A stretch of DNA of 64,000 bases. Source: JAJECS01 sp965262745 (GTDB lineage: Bacteria > Chloroflexota > UBA11872). Made by a program: the position numbers and the translations under genes. The stretch spans positions 2,480,001-2,544,000 of the forward strand of contig OZ253558.1 of NCBI GenBank assembly GCA_965262745.1, written 5' to 3'. The notes below the pieces were generated by a model that made no database searches, had not been told where the DNA came from, and saw nothing but the letters and a program-made list of their open reading frames with translations. Shown one piece after another: positions 43,316 to 52,730 of the stretch (the stretch's first letter is position 1; the number at the start of each line of letters is the position of its first letter).

Positions 43316-44068
43316 CTATCCGGCGAAGGGTGTGGCGTTCGGAACACGGTAGCGCAGGAAGACCTCGCCTTCGGACTCGGTCACGCTGAGCAAGTCCAGC
43401 GACAGCACGTCCTCCGGGGCTAGGGCGCGCTCGCCCTCGACTGCGGTCCGTGGCCGGGGCTCGCCGATGATCGACGGCGTGACGGTGATGAAGAACTCAT
43501 CCACCAGACCGGCGCGCAGCATGTGGGCGTTGAGAATCGCGCCCCCTTCGCATACCAGACGCCGGACGCCGCGCTCGGCGGTCAAGTAGGCGGCCAGGGC
43601 CGGCAGATCGACCGCCGACGCGCCCAGGCGCACGATCGCCGCTACCTCGGCCAGGGCCGGTGCCACGTCGGCGGCCTCGTGCGTCACCACGATGGGCCTT
43701 AGGGGGTAGCGGCGGTGACCGAAAACCCGGTCCTCGGGATCGATGCGCGCCGAGTTGGACACGATCAGGAACAGCGGCGGCTCCGTGAGGCCGCGCCGCT
43801 GCCGCATGCCGCGCAACTCATCGCTCCAGAGATACCGGTCCAGCCCCATCCCGAGCGTCCGCGCACCGTGCAGCACGGCGTCGACATGCGCGCGAAATCG
43901 ACGAAATGTGCGTTGATCGGCTTCGCCGCTGATCGGCCAGTAGGCATCGGTTGGACCCTTGATGGCGCCGTCCAGCGTCATCACCATCTGGATCGCCGTG
44001 TACGGGCGCCGGGTTCCGGCGGGAAGCACGAGGTCGTCGTAGACGCCGGGCGAAGCCTGCGCCGGCAC
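43316..44068 (-). CDS. RibD C-terminal/dihydrofolate reductase-like protein
   Basis: 250 residues from a GTG one base after the stop of the upstream gene. The DHFR-like fold shows YTAIQMVMTLDGAIKG, DAVLHGARTLGMGL, LRPIVVTHEA, RRLVCEGGAILNAHMLRAGLVDEFFITVTP and IGEPRP. These proteins reduce flavin or pteridine precursors with NADPH. Without other riboflavin genes nearby the substrate is uncertain. Confidence 0.82.
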   Translation of the reverse strand: MPAQASPGVYDDLVLPAGTRRPYTAIQMVMTLDGAIKGPTDAYWPISGEADQRTFRRFRAHVDAVLHGARTLGMGLDRYLWSDELRGMRQRRGLTEPPLFLIVSNSARIDPEDRVFGHRRYPLRPIVVTHEAADVAPALAEVAAIVRLGASAVDLPALAAYLTAERGVRRLVCEGGAILNAHMLRAGLVDEFFITVTPSIIGEPRPRTAVEGERALAPEDVLSLDLLSVTESEGEVFLRYRVPNATPFAG

Positions 44069-44069
44069 C

Positions 44070-45221
44070 TCAGAGCTCGGCCGGCGCGCCGTCGGTGTAG
44101 CGCAAGAGCGCAGGCGGCGCCGCCGGGCCGGCGGCCTCGAGCGCCCGGGCCGCGGCCTCGTCCAGCACCATGCCCAGCCCCGGCGCGGTGGGCGGCAGGG
44201 CGTGGCCGCCCCTGATGGTTAGATCGCTGTCGAACAGCGCCTCGACCTCCGGCGCGAAGGGCCAGGCCACCTCCTGGATCGCCGCGTTGTGCAGCGCGAA
44301 GTCCAAGTGCAGGCTGGCCATGGTGTTGACCGGGCTCTGGGGATTGTGCGGCGCCAGCTTGATGAGGTGCGCGTCGGCGGCCACGCCCATCTTCCAGACC
44401 TCCGTGAGCCCGCCGGCGTGCGCGATGTCCGGCTGCAAGTAGTCGACCAACTCCTCGTCGATGACCGGCTGCGCGTCCCAGCGATGCAGCAGGCGCTCGC
44501 CCGTAGCCAGCGGAACCTTCACCGTCCGCCGGATGCGCCGCAGCGGCGCCACGGCTTCCGGTCGGGTGGGCTCTTCCAGGAAGAAGGGGTCGAACGGCTC
44601 GAGCCGCCGCGCCAGGTCGATGAACTCGTCCGGCCTTAGTCGTCCGTGCGTCTCGATGAGGAGGTCAAACTCCTCGCCCACGAACTCTCGCGCGGCTTGG
44701 ACAATGCGCTGCGACCGGCGCGTGGCGGCGGGCACGTCCATGCCGCGCTCCTGCTCGTCCGGGCTCATCAGCGGCAGGAACTTAGCGGCGGACCACCCCG
44801 CGTCCAGCAGCGGGCCGAAGGCGTCCGGCACCTCCTCGGGCGAGTGCACCTGGCAATGGGTGTAGAGCGCGACGCGGTCCCGCACCGGGCCGCCCAGCAA
44901 CCGGTGGATCGGGAGACCCATGGCCTGTCCGGCAATGTCCCACAGGGCCACGTCGATGCCGGCCAGCGCGCCCATCTGCACCGCCCCGCTGCGCCGCCGG
45001 TCGCTCAGAAACACCCGGTGCCAGAGGTATTCGCGCCGCAGCGGGTCCTCGCCGATCACAAGTTCGGCAAAGTCCCGCAGCGCCTCGCGCACCGAACGCT
45101 CGCGGCCCATCAGCGTGGCCTCGCCCAGGCCGGTGAGCCCGGCGTCCGTGCGCACCAGGACGTAAACGTAACTGCGGCCGGCCTGCGGCACGATGATGCT
45201 ATCGACGGCCGTGATGCGCAT
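44070..45221 (-). CDS. Enolase-superfamily dehydratase (D-galactonate dehydratase-like)
   Basis: 383 residues of the mandelate racemase group. The capping domain (VLVRTDAGLTGLGEATLMG) precedes a barrel with metal ligands in IETHGR, FLEEPT and ATGER, then QPDIAHAGG and HNPQSPVN. Dehydration of an acid sugar is the likely chemistry. The first metal position is Glu where many members have Asp. Organised as an apparent operon with the RibD-like and DUF362 genes. Confidence 0.83.
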   Translation of the reverse strand: MRITAVDSIIVPQAGRSYVYVLVRTDAGLTGLGEATLMGRERSVREALRDFAELVIGEDPLRREYLWHRVFLSDRRRSGAVQMGALAGIDVALWDIAGQAMGLPIHRLLGGPVRDRVALYTHCQVHSPEEVPDAFGPLLDAGWSAAKFLPLMSPDEQERGMDVPAATRRSQRIVQAAREFVGEEFDLLIETHGRLRPDEFIDLARRLEPFDPFFLEEPTRPEAVAPLRRIRRTVKVPLATGERLLHRWDAQPVIDEELVDYLQPDIAHAGGLTEVWKMGVAADAHLIKLAPHNPQSPVNTMASLHLDFALHNAAIQEVAWPFAPEVEALFDSDLTIRGGHALPPTAPGLGMVLDEAAARALEAAGPAAPPALLRYTDGAPAEL

Positions 45222-45246
45222 AGCAAAAACTCGCGGGGATGTGGTG

Positions 45247-45260
45247 CCATGGTGCCATGG
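45247..45260. repeat. 14-bp boundary repeat, left edge of restriction island
   Basis: CCATGGTGCCATGG, identical to 55720-55733 and in the same orientation. It sits between the metabolic operon and hsdR. Confidence 0.45.
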
Positions 45261-45313
45261 CCCGCAGCCGGCGAGGAGAGTTAGGCAGTGCCGACGATAC
45301 GCACCGCCGGTGA

Positions 45314-48300
45314 CTATGGACTCGGGGCGTTGGGTGGCGGGCCCCCCGGGTTATAGGTCGCGGCGAAGAGCATCTCGGACAGCCACTGGCGGAATGACTG
45401 GTTGTCGCTGAACTGCTTGAAGAACTCGGTGTGGTCGGCGATCAATTCGGTCATCGCGCGTTCGAGGGCCTTGTCATGCTCGATGCGCGCATTCTGAGGA
45501 TCGGAGTTGGTGATGGCGTTCTGATACGCCGGATCGGCGGCAACCTTCGCCGGCAGCTCCTCCGAGATGACCCGCTCGATCTTGTCCCGGTCGTTCCACT
45601 CGATATCTCCGTATAGATCGTTGAACTCCTTGATGATGTTTGAGAGCCGGTCCAGCTCCGGGTCCGGCTTCTGTCCTCCACCGTCGGTGGGGACCGGCTC
45701 GATCTCCGCGTCTTCGTCGGGCAGCTGGATGTCTTGCACGGCTTGCTTCTCCACCCGGTAGCTGTCCATGTCGATGGCTTCCAGAATCCCCTTCGACAGG
45801 TCGTCCTCGATGGGCGCCGGCAGCTTGGGAACCAGGAACGTCAGGAAGATGGAGAGCTTCTCCCACTCGGCGTTGGTGAACGGCAGGATGGCCGCAAGAA
45901 ACCCATAGGCCCGCAGGAACGCCTTGGCCTTGCCCTTGAAGTCCACCTGACCGTCCTCGTCCAACTGCTCGCGGTAGACGGCCACGCAGGCGTCGAGGAT
46001 CGGGTCGAGCTGGCCGCGATCGGCGCCCGCCAGATAAAACTCGACGAACTGCTCGATCTGCGCCGGGTCGTAGACCTGATAGCCGTCCAGCGCCGCCGTC
46101 AGGTCGTGCAGCTTGTCCGGATCGGTCTCCCCGGCCAGAACCGTGGTCCGGTAGTAGTCCGCAAAGGCGTCATGGATCGTGTCGGCGTCGTTGCTGAAGT
46201 CCAGCACCAAGGCGTCGTGCTTCTTGGGGTGCGCCCGGTTGAGGCGTGACAGCGTCTGCACGGCCTTGACGCCGGACAGAACCTTGTCCACGTACATGGT
46301 GTGCAGCAACGGCTCGTCGTAGCCGGTCTGAAATTTGTCGGCGCAGACCAGGAAGCGATACGGGTCCTCCTGGATCTTCTCGGCGATCAGATTCGACGAG
46401 AAGCCGTTGAGGGACGCCTCCGTGACCTTCGTCCCGCGGTACTCGTGCTCGCCGGAGAAGGCGACGATGGCCCGGTACGAGCTATTGCGCTCCGTCAGGT
46501 AGGTCCGGATGGCGTGGTAGTAGCTGAGGGCCCGCTGGACGCTGCTGGTGACCACCATGGCCCGCGCCTGTCCGCCGATTTTCTGCAAGCCGGCCACCTG
46601 CTCGTGGAAGTGGTCCACCATGATCTCGGCCTTGAGACGGATGGCCTGGTCGTGGTCCTCCACGTAGCGCCGCAGCTTCTTCCCGGCCCGCTTGGTGTCG
46701 AACTCCGGGTCGCCCTCCACCGTCTTGATCAGCCGGTAGTAGCTGTCCACCGGCGTGTAGTGCGCCAGCACGTCGATGATGAATCCCTCCTGAATCGCCT
46801 GCTTCATGGTGTAGGCGTGGAAGGGCACATGCTTGGTTTGCTCGCCTTCGGGAGCGGGCGTGCCGAAGATTTCCAGCGTCTTGTTCTTGGGCGTCGCGGT
46901 GAAGGCGAAGTAGCTGGCGTTGGTCAGCAGCTTCTTGCTCTCCATGATCCGATTGATCTGGTCCTCGGTGGTCTCGTCTTCTTCCGCCGCGCCGGCTTGC
47001 CCCAGCGCCATGGACACGGACGCCGAGGTCCGCCCGCCCTGACTCGAATGGGCCTCGTCGATGATGAGGGCGAACGTGTGCCCGCGGTGCTCGTTGCCGA
47101 TGGCGTCGAGGATGTGCGGGAACTTCTGCACCGTGGTGATGATGATCCGCTTGCCCTCCCGGAGCAGGGTGCGGAGATGGCCCGAGTCCTCGGCATGGCC
47201 CACGACGGAGCCGACCTGCGCGAACTGTTTGATGGTGTCCTTGATCTGCTTGTCCAGCACCCTCCGGTCCGTCACCACGACAACCGAATCGATGAGCGTC
47301 TCACCGTCCCGCTCCAGCCCGATCAACTGGTGGGCCAGCCAGGCGATGGAGTTGGACTTGCCGCTGCCGGCCGAGTGCTGAATCAGATACTTGTGGCCGA
47401 TTCCCCGACTCGACGCGTCGTCCAAAAGCTTCCGCACCACGTCCAACTGGTGGTAGCGCGGCCAGATCTGCTCCCGCTTCTTCCTTCCCGTCTTCGCGTC
47501 CCTGGTCTCCACGATCTGGGCGTAGTTCTCGATGATGTCGATGAGCCCGCGGCGGGTGAGGACCTGTTTCCATAGGTAGTCGGTCTTGAGCCCGTTGGGA
47601 TTCGGCGGGTTGCCCGCGCCGTCGTTCCAGCCGCGGTCGAAGGGCAGGAACCATGAGGCCTTGCCCTGGAGATGCGTGCAGAACCGCACCTCGTGGTCGT
47701 CCACCGCGAAATGCGCCAGGCAGCGGCCCAGCTCGAAGAGCTTCTCGCGCGGGTTGCGGTCGCGCTTGTATTGCTCCACGGCGTCGTCCACCGTCTGCTT
47801 GGTCAGGCTGTTCTTCAGCTCGAAGGTGGCGACCGGCAGGCCGTTGATGAACAGGCCCAGGTCCAGGGAAAGCTGGGTCTCGTCTCGGCTGTAGCGCAGC
47901 TGTCGGGTGACGCTGAAGCGGTTCTGTCGATTGAGGACCTTGGCCCTATCGTTCCCCGGCGACGGCGTGCCGTAGAGCAGGTCGATCTGGTGCGGCCCGC
48001 GCTTGATCCCCTTGCGCAGCACGTCGATGCTGCCGCGCTTGGTGATCTCGCCTTGCAATCGAGCCAGGAACCCGCGCCGCGTCGGGCTGTCCTGGCCCAA
48101 GTCCAGCGATTCCGCGACCTCGGGCTGCGTGGCGTGGAGAAAGGCCGCAAGTTGCGCCAGGTCGACGCAGTACTCCCGGTCATAGTCCTTGGAGTCGCCG
48201 CAGGTCCAGCCGACCCCGTAGCTTGACGGCCGCTCGCGCGCCGCGTCCGTCGTCGGCGGACCGCACGGCTGGCCCGTCAGCGCCGTGCAGATGAGGCTTT

Positions 48301-48508
48301 CAAGCCCTCGCTCGCTGGTGTCGGTGGTCGAAGCAATCGCCCGGCCCACGTGCTTTCGCCCGGGTCGATAGAACGCGCCTCGAGTTACGTTAGACCAGTC
48401 CAGAACCTCGGGGATGTCTGCCGTGTTGATCTGGTCATCGGGGAGCTTCTTCAGCGCCGATATCTGAGATCTCTGCCTCGGCGTCAACTCAGGCACGTCC
48501 TGCTTCAT
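45314..48508 (-). CDS. hsdR: BrnA antitoxin segment fused to type I restriction subunit HsdR
   Basis: 1064 residues from the ATG at 48508, which has a perfect AAAGGAGG. Residues about 1-50 (DQINTADIPEVLDWSN, RGAFYRPGRKHV) match BrnA antitoxins up to where their ribbon-helix-helix domain should start. From TTDTSERGLESLICTALTG onward it is a normal HsdR: the nuclease LPVATFELKN near 228, Walker A HSAGSGKSN near 381, IIDEAHSSQ near 481 and further helicase motifs (TATPKNKT, CADKFQTGYDEP, LSRLNRAHP). HsdR translocates DNA and cuts it with HsdM and HsdS. The BrnT gene overlaps the start by 20 nt. A GTG within KHVGRA could give an unfused form but lacks a ribosome site. Confidence 0.88.
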   Translation of the reverse strand: MKQDVPELTPRQRSQISALKKLPDDQINTADIPEVLDWSNVTRGAFYRPGRKHVGRAIASTTDTSERGLESLICTALTGQPCGPPTTDAARERPSSYGVGWTCGDSKDYDREYCVDLAQLAAFLHATQPEVAESLDLGQDSPTRRGFLARLQGEITKRGSIDVLRKGIKRGPHQIDLLYGTPSPGNDRAKVLNRQNRFSVTRQLRYSRDETQLSLDLGLFINGLPVATFELKNSLTKQTVDDAVEQYKRDRNPREKLFELGRCLAHFAVDDHEVRFCTHLQGKASWFLPFDRGWNDGAGNPPNPNGLKTDYLWKQVLTRRGLIDIIENYAQIVETRDAKTGRKKREQIWPRYHQLDVVRKLLDDASSRGIGHKYLIQHSAGSGKSNSIAWLAHQLIGLERDGETLIDSVVVVTDRRVLDKQIKDTIKQFAQVGSVVGHAEDSGHLRTLLREGKRIIITTVQKFPHILDAIGNEHRGHTFALIIDEAHSSQGGRTSASVSMALGQAGAAEEDETTEDQINRIMESKKLLTNASYFAFTATPKNKTLEIFGTPAPEGEQTKHVPFHAYTMKQAIQEGFIIDVLAHYTPVDSYYRLIKTVEGDPEFDTKRAGKKLRRYVEDHDQAIRLKAEIMVDHFHEQVAGLQKIGGQARAMVVTSSVQRALSYYHAIRTYLTERNSSYRAIVAFSGEHEYRGTKVTEASLNGFSSNLIAEKIQEDPYRFLVCADKFQTGYDEPLLHTMYVDKVLSGVKAVQTLSRLNRAHPKKHDALVLDFSNDADTIHDAFADYYRTTVLAGETDPDKLHDLTAALDGYQVYDPAQIEQFVEFYLAGADRGQLDPILDACVAVYREQLDEDGQVDFKGKAKAFLRAYGFLAAILPFTNAEWEKLSIFLTFLVPKLPAPIEDDLSKGILEAIDMDSYRVEKQAVQDIQLPDEDAEIEPVPTDGGGQKPDPELDRLSNIIKEFNDLYGDIEWNDRDKIERVISEELPAKVAADPAYQNAITNSDPQNARIEHDKALERAMTELIADHTEFFKQFSDNQSFRQWLSEMLFAATYNPGGPPPNAPSP

Positions 48509-48785
48509 AAGACCTCCTTTCATGTGGTGTCGCTGGGCGGGCGCTGATAATACGCCCAGCATGTTTTCCGGCGCCAGTGCTCGAATCATCCTCATGCCAA
48601 GTGTGAACGACTAGGATGAGAATTCCTTCTATCATGCCAACCGTTCGCCATCGCCCCTCATACGGATATTTGTCCTCGTATGTTGCGGCGAGCGGATCGT
48701 TGAAAACGAGAATTGCAGTCTCAAACTCTATGCCGTGAATCCGAAGGTTCGCCCTGCTCTTGTCCTGATCCCATTCCCAGATCAA
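48489..48785 (-). CDS. brnT: BrnT-family toxin (ribonuclease-like)
   Basis: 98 residues from a TTG at 48785. WEWDQDKSRANLRIHGIEFETA, FNDPLAATYEDKYPYEGRWRTVG and RIISARPATPHERRSYE are diagnostic for BrnT, which has a RelE-like fold and cleaves RNA in studied systems. All the usual conserved blocks are present, so it may be active. It overlaps the fused brnA-hsdR frame, so both are translated from one message. Confidence 0.88.
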   Translation of the reverse strand: MIWEWDQDKSRANLRIHGIEFETAILVFNDPLAATYEDKYPYEGRWRTVGMIEGILILVVHTWHEDDSSTGAGKHAGRIISARPATPHERRSYEAGRA

Positions 48786-48884
48786 TGGCTTTGACCCAAT
48801 TCTGTTGAAGTATAGCCACGTCAGCGAACGAGGTTAAGCGCAGCTAGCACGACGAGATTGAATCTCCTGATCTGGATTCCATGA

Positions 48885-49133
48885 TCAAAGAGTGTCTTCA
48901 AGGCTGCTCACGGGCACGGACGCTCTCAGGGAATCGGCTGCGTGTTGCAGGACAGCCCGTACCTTCCATTCATCGACCGGCTTGAACCACTCCATGAACT
49001 GTTCGATTGTGGCGCCGCTCTCCAGGTTCTCGAAGAGGGCGTACACCGGCAAACGAGTGCCCTGGAATACCCAGTTGCCGCTCACCTTGCCAGGCACGCT
49101 TTCCACCGCCGGCCACGTTTCCCAGTCCGTCAT
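48885..49133 (-). CDS. DUF433 protein (antitoxin-like)
   Basis: 82 residues from the ATG at 49133 with GGGAG seven nt upstream. The core PGKVSGNWVFQGTRLPVYAL and ESGATIEQFMEWF belongs to DUF433, often the partner of DUF5615 PIN-like toxins. No such toxin lies next to it. Between this gene and brnT the 99-nt gap shows nothing. Confidence 0.8.
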   Translation of the reverse strand: MTDWETWPAVESVPGKVSGNWVFQGTRLPVYALFENLESGATIEQFMEWFKPVDEWKVRAVLQHAADSLRASVPVSSLEDTL

Positions 49134-49198
49134 ACGTTCGTCTCCCATTCCGCTGCCAGTGTGTCTACCGCCTCGTCAGGAACGTAGGGGGCTTCGTC

Positions 49199-49393
49199 CT
49201 AAACGCAGTGCAGCCTGACGACCTTGAGCTCACCCTCGTCACCAAAGTGGCAGATCACGGCATCCTTGACCATCGCCTTCAGGTCGGTCCAATCCTCCCC
49301 CTGCGTGAAGATGCTGTAGCCCAGCGCCCGAGCGTCGAATCCGCCCTCCACGGCCTCCGTCACCTCGAATATGATCTCTGCCGGCGCCTTCAT
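49199..49393 (-). CDS. HicB-like small protein
   Basis: 64 residues from the ATG at 49393 with GGAGGAAGC directly upstream. IIFEVTEAVEGGFDARALGYS and LKAMVKDAVICHF are typical of short HicB-like proteins, which some databases label 2-oxoisovalerate dehydrogenase in error. No HicA partner is adjacent. The frame remains open to 49486 but without a conserved start. Confidence 0.72.
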   Translation of the reverse strand: MKAPAEIIFEVTEAVEGGFDARALGYSIFTQGEDWTDLKAMVKDAVICHFGDEGELKVVRLHCV

Positions 49394-49482
49394 GCTTCCT
49401 CCAACGCTCACGAGCTCAAGGTCTTCCGTGTCCTCAGCCGCATACCAGATGTAGCTCGCAGTATAGAGCGGCCGCCCCCGGC

Positions 49483-50916
49483 TCAAACAGCCTTGGCACG
49501 AAAAAACTCGCCCGAGTTATCCTCCGCCGCGTGGTCTTCCTCCGTCCCGTCCGCGTCTTCGGCCTCGTCCGGCAACCGCGCCGCCGCCTCGCGCACGTCC
49601 AGCTTGCCCGTCACCACGTCTGCGATCAGCCGCGTGCGGTATTCCTCGACCAGCTCGATCTGCCGGCGGGCGCGGGCGATCGTGGTGTCGATTCCGGTGG
49701 AGGCCTTGTCGAGATATACGACGACCGCGTGCTGCTCGGCAAGTGGCGGTATGGCAAAATAGCAGTTTCCTATGATTGTCCCATTCAGATTGCCCAGCCC
49801 GGTCGTTGTTGTTGATTGAAGAATTAGCTGCTCCCTACCTAAGGTGGTATTTAGGATATACCACATAAACGCTGGGTCTAGACTATCATCGAGCCTGATG
49901 CGTTGCATAAAGTTAGAGAAGCAGCAGTACGACTCCGCTATTTCCTGATCGACGAGGCTGGTCTTGCCAATGTGAGCTTCACTCCCGCTAGATTTGGTGA
50001 TAACCAAATCACCGGCCTCAAGCAATGCTGAGCTTCGCTGTGTGACTGATAAACGTATTCGTGCTGGGCGGGTGATACGCCACTCGCCCGTGACTGTCTG
50101 CTCGGTTGATCGCAGAACAATTGTGCCGCGCTCATCGAATTCGTCGCCCCATACGCCGGAGTCATTGCGCAGCAGACTTGATTTCAGCCGCCGTACCTCC
50201 CAATGCGTTGGGATGTCGCCGAGCCACTCGACGCCGGAGGGCTTGAGGCGGACGTTGGGATCGAGGCTGCGGGTGACAGCCTGGTTGATGACCGCCTGCT
50301 TCTCCTCCTCCAGCAGCGTAATCAGCTTCCGCTTCGCGCTCACATACCGCCGAATGCGCCGGTCCACGTAGTCCAGGTAGCGAACGATGGCGACCTGTTC
50401 CACGATCGGTGGAACTAGTGTGATCATTCTCTTTAAGTGTGGCCAGTACAAATTTCTCTGTATCGTGCCAACACCTTTGGAGCAAAGCACATATTGATCA
50501 ACCATTGAGGGTGCCCTAAGAAGTAGATCGGCGAATTGCGGGTCCAATTTCGAACTCACCGACAATACAAGATATGCCGGGCTGACAATGCCCTTCAGAT
50601 CAGAGACCCCGACGGACCCGCGCCAAGCCTGCTGATTATTTAGGACAAAGTCGCCGGGATCGACGGCTTGATAATGTGAGACATCGTGGCTTGTCGGATT
50701 GGCTCTCTTTTCCACTACATCTGAGAATCGTATGACGCCTCGATTGAGATAAACGGATAGTAATTCGCGATCCTGCTGGTTGACAATCGACTTTGTTTGT
50801 GACACCGACGACAACCGCACAACGTCCCAATGCTCCGGGACGAGGCCGATGCACTCGGTGTCCGACGGCTTGTAGACCGGATAGGGCTGGTGCGCCCCGC
50901 CTACTGTGACCGCCAC
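49483..50916 (-). CDS. hsdS: Type I restriction-modification specificity subunit HsdS
   Basis: 477 residues with two target-recognition domains. Each begins with a family signature (IGLVPEHWDVVRLSS and LGDIPTHWEVRRLKS) and ends in a conserved helix with PPIVEQVAIVRYLD and PPLAEQHAVVVYLD. The recognition halves are AT-richer and diverse, as usual. It starts at a GTG overlapping the ATPase gene by 16 nt. The tail is acidic (DEAEDADGTEEDHAAED). Confidence 0.9.
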   Translation of the reverse strand: MAVTVGGAHQPYPVYKPSDTECIGLVPEHWDVVRLSSVSQTKSIVNQQDRELLSVYLNRGVIRFSDVVEKRANPTSHDVSHYQAVDPGDFVLNNQQAWRGSVGVSDLKGIVSPAYLVLSVSSKLDPQFADLLLRAPSMVDQYVLCSKGVGTIQRNLYWPHLKRMITLVPPIVEQVAIVRYLDYVDRRIRRYVSAKRKLITLLEEEKQAVINQAVTRSLDPNVRLKPSGVEWLGDIPTHWEVRRLKSSLLRNDSGVWGDEFDERGTIVLRSTEQTVTGEWRITRPARIRLSVTQRSSALLEAGDLVITKSSGSEAHIGKTSLVDQEIAESYCCFSNFMQRIRLDDSLDPAFMWYILNTTLGREQLILQSTTTTGLGNLNGTIIGNCYFAIPPLAEQHAVVVYLDKASTGIDTTIARARRQIELVEEYRTRLIADVVTGKLDVREAAARLPDEAEDADGTEEDHAAEDNSGEFFRAKAV

Positions 50917-52457
50917 TTTGTCAAAGCGTCCCTCAGCGCATCCAATAAGGGCTGAATATCGCTCTCTTGGCGGCCAGCTTCCAGTCGTCCGACTATCCGG
51001 CTGAGATCGGGGGCGTCCCTGCCGAGAGATTGGGCAAGTCCGTCTAGTTTGCTCTTGGCAATCCGTGAAGGTGTGTCAGACGCGGAGTCGTACATTGAAT
51101 CTAGTTGATTCAAACTTGTATTTAGATCTCCACTGGATAATCCAAGCTCTTCGGTGATGGTGGGGCAAGTGGACATTGAGTGCAATGTTTTCCATACCCA
51201 TGCTTCAGGCGAAAGAGTGCCAGGCAAATACAGTATTGGAACGTCGTCATTAGCCTGCCTTCGTATCTTCCGTGCAATGTCGCTGTCTCTTTTGTCGCCG
51301 TCCAATACGAAGATGAAATTCTCAATCTGACCAAACTTTCTGAACGCGGCCGCATGTTCTGGGAATTCATTGGCGCCGGTGTCTCGTCCGATATGGACCG
51401 AATCGCCCCTGACTCTCAGGCGGGGTTGTAGATAGTCGAATGCCCCCCTTAAAATGGCTTCGGCTACTTCATCTTCACAAAGCACATTAAGCGAGTCTTT
51501 CGAACGACCGTATAGGGCATTTTGAATCAGGTCGCGATATGGCTGACTCACCGCGACTTTGCCTTCGTCGTCGCGCTCAAGGAAGATGCGGCCATTGGCG
51601 GGAACTGAATCGAGCACGACCGGGCTGTGTGAAGTGACAATGACTTGCAAGTCGCGGCGCAGAGCAAGTTGCTGGAGCTGCAGCATGAGAAGTTGCTGAA
51701 CCCAGGGGTGTAGGCCCGCCTCCACTTCGTCGATCAGGATCAATGCGCCGTCGAGTTGAGCGATCTCTTGCGATAGTCGCAGAATTGATCGTTCGCCGGC
51801 GGCCATGTGCAACTCGGAGTACTTGATGCCACTCTCCTGAGCGGCGAAGAGCAGGTTCTTGTTGCCGCTGGTGAGGTCGACAACCTCTGAATATCGGAAG
51901 GGAAGCATTTGCCTTGCAAATTCGACCTGCGACGCCGTTAGGGGAGCCTCATGCGGCGCAGAACTGAGACGCGACATGCTGAGAACGCCCCGCACTTCAG
52001 TGGGATTGGTAAGATTGCTGAGAGTCCTGAGATAGATCCTTCGTCCCGGCTGTCTAGCGTTCTTGCGGCCGAGGAAGCTGCGGTTCCAGCCTTTGGAACG
52101 CCGCCACCGCATAGCAAGGCGACCATCAGGTGTTGAATAGTCAAACTGAATTGTGACCTCGCGCTTCTCATCCTCACGTCTGCCAAACTTGGGGCGGTAA
52201 TCAGGGAAGAGAGTGGATGGGACAAAATCTTTGACTCCGGCTCCTGGAACTCTGTATGCGCAGGCGGCCGCAAAGAGCACCGTTGATTTGCCGCTAGCAT
52301 TGCCGCCAGCAATGACGCTCACCGGATAGTCGAAAACCACCCTGAGATCGTTGATGCCACGGATACCGTCGAGGTGAATCTCCGATAGAAAATGTGGCAA
52401 GTGGGATTTCTTAGCCTGCAATTGGTCCCAGAGGCTGCGAAGTCGCTTCTCAATCAT
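50901..52457 (-). CDS. OLD-like ABC ATPase with TOPRIM-type nuclease domain
   Basis: 518 residues. The ATPase shows GGNASGKST (Walker A), AGERSILRLSQEIAQLDGALILIDEVEAGLHP (signature and Walker B) and VTSHSPVVLDS (H-loop). After about 350 residues come NVLCEDEVAEAIL and FIFVLDGDKRDSD, the acidic motifs of an OLD-type TOPRIM nuclease. It lies inside the hsdM-hsdS gap and overlaps hsdS, so it is likely expressed with the restriction system, perhaps as an added antiphage effector. Its exact class (Gabija-, PARIS- or RloA-like) is unclear. Composition is less GC-rich than metabolic genes. Confidence 0.75.
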   Translation of the reverse strand: MIEKRLRSLWDQLQAKKSHLPHFLSEIHLDGIRGINDLRVVFDYPVSVIAGGNASGKSTVLFAAACAYRVPGAGVKDFVPSTLFPDYRPKFGRREDEKREVTIQFDYSTPDGRLAMRWRRSKGWNRSFLGRKNARQPGRRIYLRTLSNLTNPTEVRGVLSMSRLSSAPHEAPLTASQVEFARQMLPFRYSEVVDLTSGNKNLLFAAQESGIKYSELHMAAGERSILRLSQEIAQLDGALILIDEVEAGLHPWVQQLLMLQLQQLALRRDLQVIVTSHSPVVLDSVPANGRIFLERDDEGKVAVSQPYRDLIQNALYGRSKDSLNVLCEDEVAEAILRGAFDYLQPRLRVRGDSVHIGRDTGANEFPEHAAAFRKFGQIENFIFVLDGDKRDSDIARKIRRQANDDVPILYLPGTLSPEAWVWKTLHSMSTCPTITEELGLSSGDLNTSLNQLDSMYDSASDTPSRIAKSKLDGLAQSLGRDAPDLSRIVGRLEAGRQESDIQPLLDALRDALTKWRSQ

Positions 52458-52489
52458 GGGTGGCCCTTCCCTTTCTTAGGTATTCTCGC

Positions 52490-52690
52490 TCAAAATCTTC
52501 CATCGCCGACAATTTCGATTAGCAGATTCTTCGTCCCTTGTTCCACCGCCAGGATGTCTGCCCGTATCTCCTCGAGCGTCCGCAGCGGCTGCGGCTTGTA
52601 GAAGTATCGCGTGAAGCTGATTTCGTAGCGGATCTTGACGCTTGACGGCACGTACCAGGCGTCGGGCGCGTAGGGCAGCACCTCGCGGCG
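52490..52690 (-). pseudogene. Duplicated tail fragment of hsdM
   Basis: The frame reads RREVLPYAPDAWYVPSS, then KIRYEISFTRYFYKPQPLR and EEIRADILA, colinear with residues near the C-terminus of HsdM at 53693-53878 over about 186 bp. It then stops after GDGRF, lacking the last 40 residues of the intact protein. The copies flank vapBC. It may be the original end of hsdM displaced by an incoming segment. Confidence 0.8.
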
Positions 52691-52730
52691 GCCGCGGCTT
52701 GAAGTCAACGTTGCGATATCCATGTTCCGC

